Assembly (NCBI GenBank): GCA_022605405.1
Contig: JABYQQ010000017.1
Span: 558,001-622,000, forward strand
From: Earliella scabrosa
Taxonomy: Eukaryota; Basidiomycota; Agaricomycetes; Polyporales; Polyporaceae
Length of the DNA: 64,000 nucleotides
Direction of reading: 5' to 3'
Numbering within the stretch: position 1 is the stretch's first letter; each line of letters begins with the position of its first letter. Below are positions 23,306 to 38,548 of the stretch, piece after piece. Both the position numbers and the translations under genes were made by a program. Below the pieces are notes generated by a model. It did no database searches, was not told the origin of the DNA, and saw nothing but the letters and a program-made list of their open reading frames with translations.

Positions 23306-23425
23306 CAAAGGTGCCACTTGGTAAGTGCGTCCCGTCCGCTTATCGTTGCGGGACAGCCCACGCTTACGCAAGGTCTGGTCACGGGCGTTCCGTGTACGTG
23401 GCCTCGCCGTTGTTAGGGCGCTTAA
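23306..23425 (+). promoter_or_regulatory. Proximal conserved block upstream of FunK1 copy 6
   Basis: GTGCCACTTGGTAAGTGCGT, GGACAGCCCACGCTTACGCA and GTGGCCTCGCCGTTGTTAGG follow the same order and spacing as before copy 4. A TATAAA at 23482-23487 directly abuts the start codon. Confidence 0.6.
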
Positions 23426-23488
23426 CCGCATACCCATTGTCCTCCGCAACCAGTTCCCCCACTTACGTAGGAATCCTCAAAGTATAAA

Positions 23489-26336
23489 ATGTCTATCTCA
23501 ACCACCTCCTTCTACACTACCGCTTGCCTGTCTAGCGGCGAAGGTATGCCTTCCGAAGCTACCCCTCACAATGTCGGCTCTGTCTACATTGCTAACGGCC
23601 GCCAACACGTCAAACAAGACAGCACCATCGTCCAGGATGCTTGGGCAAACGAGCTCCGTCATCGAGTCCATCTAGTCGACAAGTCGCTTGACTGGTACCT
23701 CGACCACCTCGTCCCATGCGCTGAGCCGTACCTCCCTTCTGTCGACCTCAAGTCCAAACCAGGGCCGTTTGCGCAGTACCAGCCAAAGGCGGGTGGGGAG
23801 GTTGCTAGTTATCCAGGACTGGTACGTGACCGTCCGATTTCCTGCTGGGACCCTATTTGTGACGTTCTACGTTTATCTAGCTTGCTGGCTTGAAGCATCT
23901 TGTCTCCAGCTTCGTTGCGTCGAAGCGCTTGACGTTCGCGAGCACTCATGGCACTCCACTCCCCTTTCCCTTCTCATCGTTCGCCTCAAACCACCACCTT
24001 TCGAAGCCAGATATGGCTGCCTCCTTCCCCGGTGAGACTCTAGACGAATCCATGTTCCTCAAATACCCCTGGCGGGACATCTCGTTTGTCTTCGAAGTGA
24101 AGCCGGAGGAGAAAGACGACCCATTCTACGACTGGAAGCGCGGTGACTCCAACGACGAGAAGATCATTCAAGTGGCTCGGAACGGTCGTAATCTCATGCT
24201 TGCCAACGGCTTCCTCGCTTCCTTCGTTATCGGCATCTATGGCGAGTACGGCCGCTTCGTTCGATTCGACCACACATGTGCTCTCGTATCCAGGAGGTTT
24301 AACATCAAGAAAGAGCCCGATATCCTCCAAAGATTCTTCTGGCACTTCGTCAATCCCCGAGTGGGCACGACCGTCGTTGGAGCCGATCCGACCATAACCA
24401 AGCTGAGCGTCATTGACCGAGAGTGGGTCAAGAACTGGTTGGAGAAGCGCGGGGAGGATCTTGAAGGCTTCGAGACAGATGCTCTTCACGGTAGACGCAT
24501 AGAAGTTTACGACGAACAGTCGGGAGCGACGAGCCCATGGATCGTCTACAAGCCCGTCGATGTCAATGCCCGGTTGTTCTCTCGCGCGACTACGGTCTGG
24601 CGCGCCATCGAGGACACCCGACTCCGCCGAGGCAGTCGCTACATGAATAGTCGTACGGCCGATCCTCCAAGATTGGGCATCCTCAAGGAGTCATGGCGGC
24701 AGGTTGTGCGTCAGTCCGAGGCCTCCTTCTACCACCGCCTCGCGAGCAAGATCCCCGACGACGAACGATTTGGACTCACGAAGCTGCTATGTGGGGCGGA
24801 CCTCGGTCAGGCTGATGTCCGGAACTGGGAGATGTGGTCAGACAAGACCGATCTCATTCGCGACTACCGCGATCTGCGGATGTCCTCATCACCAGCGCCG
24901 TCTACCCCGTCTTCGACCTCCCCTTACCCCCTCCCATACCCTCTTCATCAGACGTTTTCATGGACTATCGCCATGGGTCCTGATATGACATATCGTGAGC
25001 GGAGCCATATGCGTTTCGTGGTCGCGGACGTTGGAAGGTCTCCGGACAAGTTCAAGAATACCAAGGAGCTCGTCAGCGCCTTCAGGGACGCCATATGTGG
25101 TTAGTACCGTCCTTCTCACGAATTGTTCATATGCTCAAGCATTCTTTATAGGTCACCAACAAGCCTGGGAGCGAGCAGGCATCCTCCACCGTGACGTGAG
25201 CATCGGGAACATCCTGATTGTGGACAAACCCCGCGAGGGTTCGTTCATGGGGTTTATACACGACTTCGACTATAGCTCGGTGGAGGAGGAAGACGAGAGT
25301 GTTCCTCACCTAGTCGACGATATGCCCCTGGACGATGCCGACGATGAGGCTCATGAAACTGCCGTTGTACAAAAGGAGCGAACGGTAAGCCTCCTTGTTG
25401 CGTTTTGATTTTGTTGAACGTCGAACTAAGCGCATGCAGGGAACGTACTACTTCATGGCAATGGCATTCCTGATCATGGCCACGCACCAAGAGCCAGTCT
25501 TCCACGACGTCCATCATGATCTCGAGTCTTTCTACTGGGTCCTTCTGTGGATCGTCTTGCGGCATACAGAGCACTCATTAGGCCAATCGAGATGCGAGAC
25601 CGTGTTCAAATACGGGAACGATCAGGATGCGTGGAGCGCGAAGGAGGCCTGGCTAGGTTCGCCGTACACGGACAAAAATGACGCCTGGAAGTTGAACGTC
25701 ACCAACAATGAGCCGCTCACCGTTCTCATGCGCGAGTTTCGGCTCTTGGTCAGAAAGCAAGCACGCGAAGGTTTCGTCCTCGAGTACGACATTGTGCTTG
25801 CGCTCTTTGACAAAGTCCTCGCTATGGAGGGCTGGCCCTCACAAAAGGACTGGGTTCCATGCATGCTTCTTGCGCCCAAGCAGCTCTCCCTCGTTCATCG
25901 ACGAGGCCTCGTTACTCCCAAGCATTCCCGTCTTCTACCCCACCGCCACACCCTTGGCGCCATGCCCATCCCTCCGTCCCCCGGAACGCCGACACCGGCC
26001 GCAAAACTGAAGGGCGACGTTCGCGCGAGCTTCCGGAGTGAACGGCCGGAGCGCGGTCCCGCCCTTCCATCTCTCGCTGGGTCGAAGCGGACTAGGGAGC
26101 CCATCGACGAGCTCCCCGAGCTTGACTCGGAGCTTGACACCCTCAGGATCCCTGGAACCTTCCCGGAATCCGTGAAGCGTCGGCGAGGCCAGAGTCCGCC
26201 CCCCTCTTTTGCGCGACATATGCGAGGCATCCACAGAGCAAATACCTCTACGAATTCGCGCATCCAGACAAGGGACGAGGGTCAGAACGATGAGTACAGT
26301 AGAGATTCTCGGGCCATTGGATGCTGTATTTGCTAG
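23489..26336 (+). CDS. FunK1-type protein kinase, copy 6
   Basis: Exons 23489-23543, 23619-23821, 23881-25099, 25152-25384, 25440-26336 join in phase to 868 aa. If intron 1 (75 nt, no stop) is retained, 25 residues are added. Family parts: WYLDHLVPCAEPY, QRFFWHFVNP, LKESWRQVV (presumed ATP-binding Lys), HQTFSWTIAMGPDM, HMRFVVADVGRSPD, HRDVSIGNIL, HDFDYS, acidic stretch, HHDLESFYWVLLWIVLRH, EYDIVLALFDKVL, tail VKRRRGQSPPPS. The C-terminus is longer than in the others and ends CCIC. All catalytic residues present; likely an active kinase of unknown target. The start MSISTT is shared with copy 5. Confidence 0.92.
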
Positions 26337-26803
26337 CCTTCGTCATATCTGTACGATAACACAACCTGCTTATTCTTATCACACATACCTCCCTTGCCTC
26401 TCGCTGAGACCGGTAGCGCCGTATCGCCGCGTGCAACCCTCATGACTGGTCAAAGCACGTAGGCAAGTGATTTTGACCCCGCCCGGTATAACCGTCGGAC
26501 CTCGACCTCTCCATCGTGTTACACAATCAAACCTCGGACACACTGCAGGTCAGCCAGTCGTTACCGTGATGAGGTTGTGCACTGTGACAGTGCTTCATAT
26601 TCATCGCTTCAAAGGACATCTACCGAATGATGTCATTTGGGCCTATAACTTGAGACAAAGGGATTACTGTAGTTACTGGGGCGGGCGAACCCCGGAGAAA
26701 CTACCGGCATGATTTCCGCGCGGTCAGAAACCGAGCGGGGGTCGTCCTCATAACCTGAGACTGTCGGCGCGGGGTCGTGCGTGGGAGGCTCGACACAGGG
26801 TCA

Positions 26804-27475
26804 AGTTCGTATGCCGTTCAAACTGCACAAATAATACTTATCAATCCCACGCGGCATTTATAATCCCCCCACGGAGTTGTTTACCTCCCACGGGGTTTTC
26901 AATCCCACGGACAAGTGTAGACGCCCGAACGTAACGGGCAAGTCATAAGCGCCGTCGGGCGCTTCGAACTTGAAATCGGGTCGCTGCCAACATCCTCAAG
27001 CTGGAACGGCATTCCAGTAGTGTGAGACATGTCATTGTGTACGCAATAAAGCGCGAATGTGCAGATGCTTGCTTTGGACGGTCGAGTGTTGGCCCAGGGC
27101 GAAGTTCTGAGAATCATGAACTAAGTAAGTACTATTGGTAAGCAATGATTACTAGATAGTACTTACTTACGCTGTACTAAGTACTTCTAGTTCTAGTCAG
27201 GCAAGACGGCCATATGCTGTCCTGCTATTTGTAGGGTCTCTGAGTGGCATCTCAATGCACTTTCTGTCTTTTCTTGGGCTGAAGAAATGCTTGTATGAAG
27301 TGGCAAGACCAAGATTTACTTATGTCGACCCAGTCCGGCAATTGCCGGATTAGCGCTAAAACCTCGGTATTTAGGCGTCTAGACTTGTCCGTGGGATTAT
27401 AAACCCCGTGGGATGGTCAAAATGCCGCGTGGGACTGATAAGTATTTTTTGTGCACTTCGAACGGTATAAGTTCG
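26804..27475. mobile_element. Non-autonomous DNA-transposon-like element (MITE candidate)
   Basis: The left end (26804-26926) is an imperfect inverted copy of the right end (27373-27475). Matching pieces include ATACTTATCA(A/G)TCCCACGC, CCCACGGGGTTT, and AATCCCACGGACAAG followed by TAGACGCC. The arms have small gaps relative to each other. There is no ORF for a transposase. Ends are approximate and I could not find a target-site duplication. Confidence 0.55.
27123..27168. repeat. Perfect 13-bp hairpin
   Basis: AAGTAAGTACTAT at 27123-27135 and its exact inverse ATAGTACTTACTT at 27156-27168, with a 20-nt loop. It lies inside the larger inverted-repeat element and could be a nested insertion or a fold in its RNA. 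Confidence 0.5.
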
Positions 27476-27771
27476 GCTAGAATGAGTGACTCACCATGAG
27501 CGCTCCGCTTGGCCTGGACTCCGTTTCTTTTGCCTGTGGAGTACCAGTTATGCCCTGTTTTGCCGCCGGAAGTACTAGGCCGCGGTTGGGTTCTGCCACT
27601 GGTGCCACAGACCGGTGAGGAAGGACGAATACGTCATTCAAGTACTCATGAAGCCACTCAAGCCCAGTCGGTAAAGACACATATAAAAAGTATATTTATA
27701 TTACCCTAATTTGACCAATGAAATAGAGAGATGACGCAGAGATTCAGACCACTGGAGGGTCAAAGACTGGA

Positions 27772-27860
27772 AGTGGTTAGGATGCGGCGAGGACTCGCCG
27801 GGCCCGGCCCGTCGCCCGGCGGGCGCTAAGTCAATCACAGCCTTTGAAGTTCGCATCGTG
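27772..27860 (+). promoter_or_regulatory. Distal conserved block upstream of FunK1 copy 7
   Basis: GGTTAGGATGCGGCGAGGAC and CCCGGCCCGTCG match the block upstream of copy 6. The 3' half is more diverged (TTGAAGTTCGC in place of TTGAACTTCGC). Confidence 0.5.
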
Positions 27861-28394
27861 GCCGCATGCTGGCAACGCACGCTTTCTCCGCCCCCTCGAT
27901 CTCGGGTAGCTCGTCACAAAGTCCTTGTAGCTCTTTGAGAGTAGATCCTTCACTGTAAGTAAGCTCTTCTTTCGATTCAAGCTGAGATCAGCCCATCCCT
28001 TGGGCCTTTAGCAGCGCCCAGGCAGCTTTGACTTGGACGCTGCCTCGATCGTCCGTGAGTATCGAATCGTCTAACAAAATCAGTCTCGGGGCTACAGACG
28101 CTTGTCGCACTTCATCCACGCTCCTCAAGTTCGCGGACCCTTCACGGCGTCACAACACCCTCAATAAAATCACCTTGGGGTGCCACTTGGTGCGTGCGTT
28201 CCCTTCCACCGCTCACGGAGTCATTGCGTTGCTGCCGCTTAGCTCATACACGTGGACAGCGGGCGGATCAAGCCCCGTTGCATAAGCGACGTGGCTGGGA
28301 CCACGGGAGCTCAACTAGCGCTTAGAGGACCACCATTGTTCCTCCAAACCAACTTCAACGGCGACTCCGACTCCTCCTCTCCAAACACTATAAA

Positions 28395-31285
28395 ATGTCC
28401 TTCTCTTCATCACTCTTCTGTGACTCAGGTATGGCAGACACCCAGGCGTCGCCCCTTCGGGGCAAGTCGGTGACCATCGCTAACACCAAGGCAGATGTCA
28501 GGCAAGACAGCGCCGTCGTCAGAGATGGTTGGGTCGGCGAGCTCCATGGTCGTGTTCTTGTCCACGAGGGGGCTGTTGAAGACTATCTCGACACCTTCGT
28601 TCCTTGCTCCAGATCCCATCCCTACGCCACCGCCCCGGGCCTTAGTCTTCCTCAGTCGCCGTTCGCGGAGTATCACCCAGCCAAAGGACAGGAGGTTCGA
28701 GGCTACAGAGGATTGGTGCGTGCTGAGTGAACAATCTCCCACAGTTGATTGTCTAATGGGATGTGCAGCGTCTCGGTCTCATCGAGCTCGTAAAGGACTT
28801 CCAACAGACTCATCGCCCGAGCTTCGTCGTAACCAAATCCGCCGACTATCCCTTCCCGTTCGCTGCCTTCGCCAAAAACCACCATAGATCCTCCCCGGAT
28901 ATCTCAATCTCGTTCCCTGGGGAGTGCCCCACATACCAATCTCTGCTGAGGGATCAGTGGTACGGAATCGGCGGTGTCATCGAGGTGAAGCCCACGAAAC
29001 GCGAAGACCCCTTCCCTGGGAAAAACGGTGTGACGCACCAGAACACCGTCATACAACTCACTCGCAACACGCGTAATCTCATGCATGTCCACGGCTTGCT
29101 CTCGGCCTATGCCCTTGGTATCTATGGCGAAACCGGCCGCATCGCGCGCGCAGATCGTAGCTGCGTCGTTGTTAGCCAGCCTTTCAACATCAAGGAGCGG
29201 CCGGACCTCGTCCAGCGCTTCTTCTGGCATTGGACTCACCCATCTGTCGGGACCACCATCGTTGGTTGCGACCCCACAGTCCGTCGACTGACTCCCTCGG
29301 AGAAGACCTGGCTTTCTGCACAGCTGGCTCATAAGCAGCCGTCTGAGCGTTCTTCCATCGACCCGAGGCACTACCGACGGTTTGAGGTCTACGACGAGCG
29401 CGATGGCTCCATGACGCCTTACTTCGCATACGAGATGGTTGATGTGAATGCCCGGCTTCTATCACGCTCCACCACGGTTTGGCGTGTCCTTGAGGATCGC
29501 ACTGTCCAGGATCCTAATGCTCGCGAACCGGTGAAGACTCGCATACTCAAGGACGCTTGGCGTCAGCTGGTTCGCAAATCGGAAGCGACGTTCTATGAGC
29601 GTTTGTCCGGTACCATCGCGGAGGAGGATTACTTTGGGATTGCGCGACTCGTCTGCGGTGGTGATCTCGGCCAGATGGAGGTGCGGCAGTGGGGGGCGTC
29701 GTCGACTAACGCTGATATCCTCGATGGCCAACGCGAACTCCGGTTGTCTGAGTCGGACGATACAGCCGATGAGACTGCAGGTGCGTTTCAAATTCTGAAT
29801 GACATGATTCTATAGTGACCATTCGCACAGCTGATGACGACTCGGATCCGGAGGAAGTCAATGGAGATGATGACATTGTGCATCCACCGGCGCCCCCAGC
29901 ACCAACCGTTACTACGTATCCCCTACCCTATCCTCAACACCAAACCTTTTCATGGGCGATCATCATGGGACAAAGTCACACCCATCTCGAGCGAAGTCAC
30001 ATGCGGTTCGTGGTGGATGACGTAGGGAGAACCCTGACGGACTTCAAGAATACAAAGGAGCTGGTGCGCGCTGTAAGAGATGCTATCAGAGGTGAGTTTT
30101 TCTTGAGAACTTGGCGAAGATCTGGAACTGACTGCGCCGCAGGGCACCGCGTGGCTTGGGAGCAAGCAGGCGTGCTACATCGCGACATCAGCTTGGGCAA
30201 TATCCTCATCACCGATGACCCGACGGAGGGTGGCTGCCATGGTTTCATTCACGACTTCGACTACAGTTCTATGACGGAACTGCCTCCAGGCCAGGTCAAG
30301 GAATCAACGTCTAAAGTTGTCCACGATCCTCGGAAGGAGAGAACGGTGAGCTCTGATGACCACGGAGTCGGTACTTTGTCATGCTCATCGATACTTCTAA
30401 TAGGGGACCCATTACTTCATAGCTCATGAGATCATGGCGTTCACGGGCAAACCAGTGATCCACCGTCCTCACCACGATCTTGAGTCGGTTTACTGGGTTC
30501 TCCTCTGGGTTGTCTTGCGGCATACAGAACACAACCTAGGACAGCAGTTCTGTACACACGTCTTCTCGCTTACCAATGGACCCCAGCTCAAGATTGCCTG
30601 GCTGATGCTGCAAGAGGGCGAAACAGGCTGTCCTTTCATCATTGAGCGCAACGAGCCACTCACTCAATTGATGGAACAACTCAGGAATGTTGTGTCGCAG
30701 CACGTTCTGACCTCGCGCATCCCCGGCTTCAAGGGTCCACCAATCCTCACCTACGACGCTGTCTTGCAAATATTCGATGCAGCGCTGGCTAAGGACGACT
30801 GGCCAGCTGAAGACCACCTCCCTTGTACCCTCCTTGACCCCGTCAAGGCGTCTACTGTGGGGTCCATGTTTGTAGCAGGGAACGGCTTTGCGACGGCTGG
30901 AGCTGGCCCTCAGGCCGGTCCTAGTCGTCGGGAGACACCAGGAAACGTGCCCGATGCAGGTCGGCACGCCATCAGTGGTCCAGTCCCTCTTCCCTCCTTG
31001 AAGCGGGGAAGCGCCTCTCTGGGAGAGGGAAGTATACCCCCGAGGAACCAGCCTGAGGCGGCTCAGCTCGGGTCTAGCCATCGCGATGCACCTACCGACG
31101 GGCCCGTCGCACAAAGTGGCAAGTCGAAGCGTCGCAAGGTCGAACCCGCAACTCGTAGCGCCGCATCGGCGATGGGTTCGCCGGCCCTACCTACTCACAC
31201 ATACGCCGGTACGAGACATTCGAAGAGGTCTGCCGGAAGCTCAGGGGCTAGTGCGAAGAGTGGCCTTACGACGCCGGATAGTTGA
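28395..31285 (+). CDS. FunK1-type protein kinase, copy 7
   Basis: Exons 28395-28428, 28495-28715, 28769-29780, 29831-30091, 30143-30345, 30404-31285 join in phase to 870 aa. Start MSFSSS directly follows CTATAAA. The first intron is 66 nt and stop-free, so it could be retained. A further intron (29781-29830) lies in the linker, as in copy 2. Motifs: DYLDTFVPCSRSHP, QRFFWHWTHP, RILKDAWRQL (presumed ATP-binding Lys), PQHQTFSWAI, HMRFVVDDVGRTLT, HRDISLGNIL, HDFDYS, short acidic segment, HHDLESVYWVLLWVVLRH, LTYDAVLQIFDAAL, tail KSKRRKVEP. All key residues are kept. Upstream it shares conserved blocks with copies 4 and 6, so promoter and gene were duplicated together. Confidence 0.92.
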
Positions 31286-32044
31286 AAGCTGTTGGAAGAT
31301 GTGCTCGTGTAGAGCAGTTTGTCTCATATGATATGTCCACTTCTGTCTCCCAGTCCAAATTGACAATTACCACATACTAAATCCGAATCGTCATACTCTT
31401 CAAGCAAGAATCTCCGGGAAATCGTTGGATGTAGTCCAGTGAGTAAGAAGCCATATTTGGTCTGTCGTGTACCGGCAGGGTACGTTGGATATTAAGGCAT
31501 GCATGAGTGCTAGTAAGCATCTGGAACGCCGCGCTCAATGCTGCCACACAATGGCATGAGCGGAGCTCAAGTGTACGCCATTGCAATTGAAGCGCCAGAG
31601 TCAACTTTTTCGCTCCGACAACCACAATGGCTCGTTGATTATCCTCACACCAGATTCTCACCCTAGATACTTTCGGTCCGCATTCAACTTGAACCCATCT
31701 ACCACAATCAGGCCCTCATGTCGCTTTCTCGAGTTGGCGCCCCGTATCATCTCCGATAGACGAGTCGTCCTATGAGCATCCTGAAGGACGACTAGTAAGT
31801 AATGGCTTCTAGAGCCCTCAGTGACTCAGTGTTGATAAAATCTCCTACAGGAGGATGCCTACACCCAATCCGCTGCCTACGAGATCGCGACCAGTCATGT
31901 ATAATTCGGATTCAATACATACCAGCACATACGCCGGCGTCCACAACTTTTCGCAATCCATGCGCACAAACTAACCATGACCTGACCGCCCAGCAGACAC
32001 GGGTACCAAAACTCTATGACACAGACGCGTCTCCAGTTCGCCGT
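31286..32044. other. Intergenic between FunK1 copy 7 and the peroxidase
   Basis: About 760 bp between two convergent genes. Nothing recognised beyond the two 3' regions. Confidence 0.4.
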
Positions 32045-36998
<4,954 letters not shown>

Positions 36999-38548
36999 AT
37001 GATTCTCTCCGCTTTCGTCTCCCTCCTCGCGGCGACCTCCGCCGCCGTCGCGCTCCCTTCGAAGATGCAGGGCCTCGATGACGCCATGGTCGAGAAGGTG
37101 AAAGCGAACATGATCGAGATCTCCACGCACAGGTGCATTTTGCTTTCGCTGCGCGTGTTCGGTGCGCGTGTCTGACTGCGGAATACACAGCTGGGAGATC
37201 GGGACGGTTTTCCAGGCTATGACCGAGCTCGAATGGCCTGAGCTCTCCGTGCTCACTGGCGACTTGCCTCCACCGCACACCCTCGAGCCCGGCCAGGCGG
37301 ACTACATCATCACCCGGATCACTGAGTGCGTCCTTCCTCTCGCCCTACCACGCACTTGCTCATGCTCGGACACACCCAAACCCGAATCCTTGCAGACTCG
37401 TCGACGACATCACGGACACCCGCGGACCGCTCATCGACGGCGACGGCTCGGTCGGCGACCCCGCCAGTACGTCCCACTCCCTCCTGATCTGAATCTGATG
37501 TCGGAACCCCGCCCGCGTGAGAGCGGGGGTCGCTCACGCCGTGCTCCCCACAGGCATTGGCGTCCCCGTGCTGCTCGCGAACTGGACGCGCACGGACACG
37601 GGCGAGACCAAGTTCTCGGAGGCGGCGTCGAAGCAGCTCGCCTTCCTCCTCAACGACTCCCCGCGCACGCCCGACGGCGCGATCTCGCACCGCGAGGAGG
37701 AGGCTCAGCTCTGGTGAGCCCCCGTCCCCCTATTTCCCTCTTGTCCACTGCCGGACTCACGCCCTACGCAACAGGGCGGACTTCGTGTACATGGCACCAC
37801 CCTTCATCGCGTACGCGGGCATGCTTCAAGGCGGCGCACAAGGGCGCGACCTCCTGAAGGAGGCGTTCCTCCAGTGCAAGCTCTACCGGCAGTACCTCTC
37901 CGACGAGAGCGGCCTCTGGAAGCACATCATCCTCGGCTCGTGGTCCGACCTCCACCACTGGGGTACCGGTGCGTCTCCAGTCTCTTTTCCCCTGATGGCC
38001 GGAGAGTGCGGGGCTGACGGGAGAGGCAGGGAACGCGTGGGCCGCAGCGGGCATGCTCCGCGTGCTTGAGACGATTCGCCGATCGAGCGAGGGCGAGGCG
38101 CTGCGTGCGGAACAGGTCGAGCTCACGACGTTCATCAACGAGATCGTTTCCAACACCTGGCTGTACCAGGTACGCCCCCTCCCTCCTCCTCTTCTTCTTC
38201 TCCTACTTCTTCCTCGGTCACTCACGCCTCCCGCAGCGCGCAAACGGCACGCTCTTCAACTACATGGACGAAGACACCTCCTTCGCCGACACCTCCTCGA
38301 CCGCGCTCCTCGCCGCGGTCACATACCGCATGGCCGCGCTCACGGGCGACCTCACGCACGTCCCCGCGGCGGACCGCGCGTTCCGGCTCATCCAGGACTC
38401 GCTCACGCCCGACGGGTGGCTCCTGAACACGGTCGACCCGATGCGCTTCGACGTGCCGTCCGGTCCTGGCTTGTTCAGCCCTGAGGGCCAGGCGTTCACG
38501 ATCTTGTTGCATGCGGCGTGGAGGGACTTTGTTGCGGCGCAGGCGTAG
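36999..38548 (+). CDS. Secreted GH105/GH88-like six-hairpin glycosidase
   Basis: Seven exons in phase: 36999-37132, 37191-37325, 37396-37466, 37554-37713, 37775-37968, 38030-38169, 38237-38548; 381 aa. Signal peptide MILSAFVSLLAATSAAVA. Typical marks of unsaturated glucuronyl/galacturonyl hydrolases: SHREEEAQLWADFVYMAPPF, where the Asp after Trp-Ala would be the catalytic acid, then HHWGTGNAWAAAGM, and FADTSSTALLAAVTYRMA near the end. Such enzymes hydrate and release the unsaturated sugar left by polysaccharide lyases, often from rhamnogalacturonan. The exact substrate cannot be told from sequence. It stands alone; no lyase or transporter gene lies near. Confidence 0.8.

Larger units (their letters stand above)
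22456..23488. other. Upstream region of FunK1 copy 6
   Basis: About 1 kb, no supported gene. Carries both conserved upstream blocks (22861-22943 and 23306-23425). Confidence 0.5.
26337..28394. other. Intergenic with inverted-repeat element and FunK1 promoter
   Basis: About 2 kb without a supported gene. It contains a roughly 670-bp element with imperfect inverted termini (26804-27475), a hairpin inside it, and the upstream blocks of FunK1 copy 7. Confidence 0.5.
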
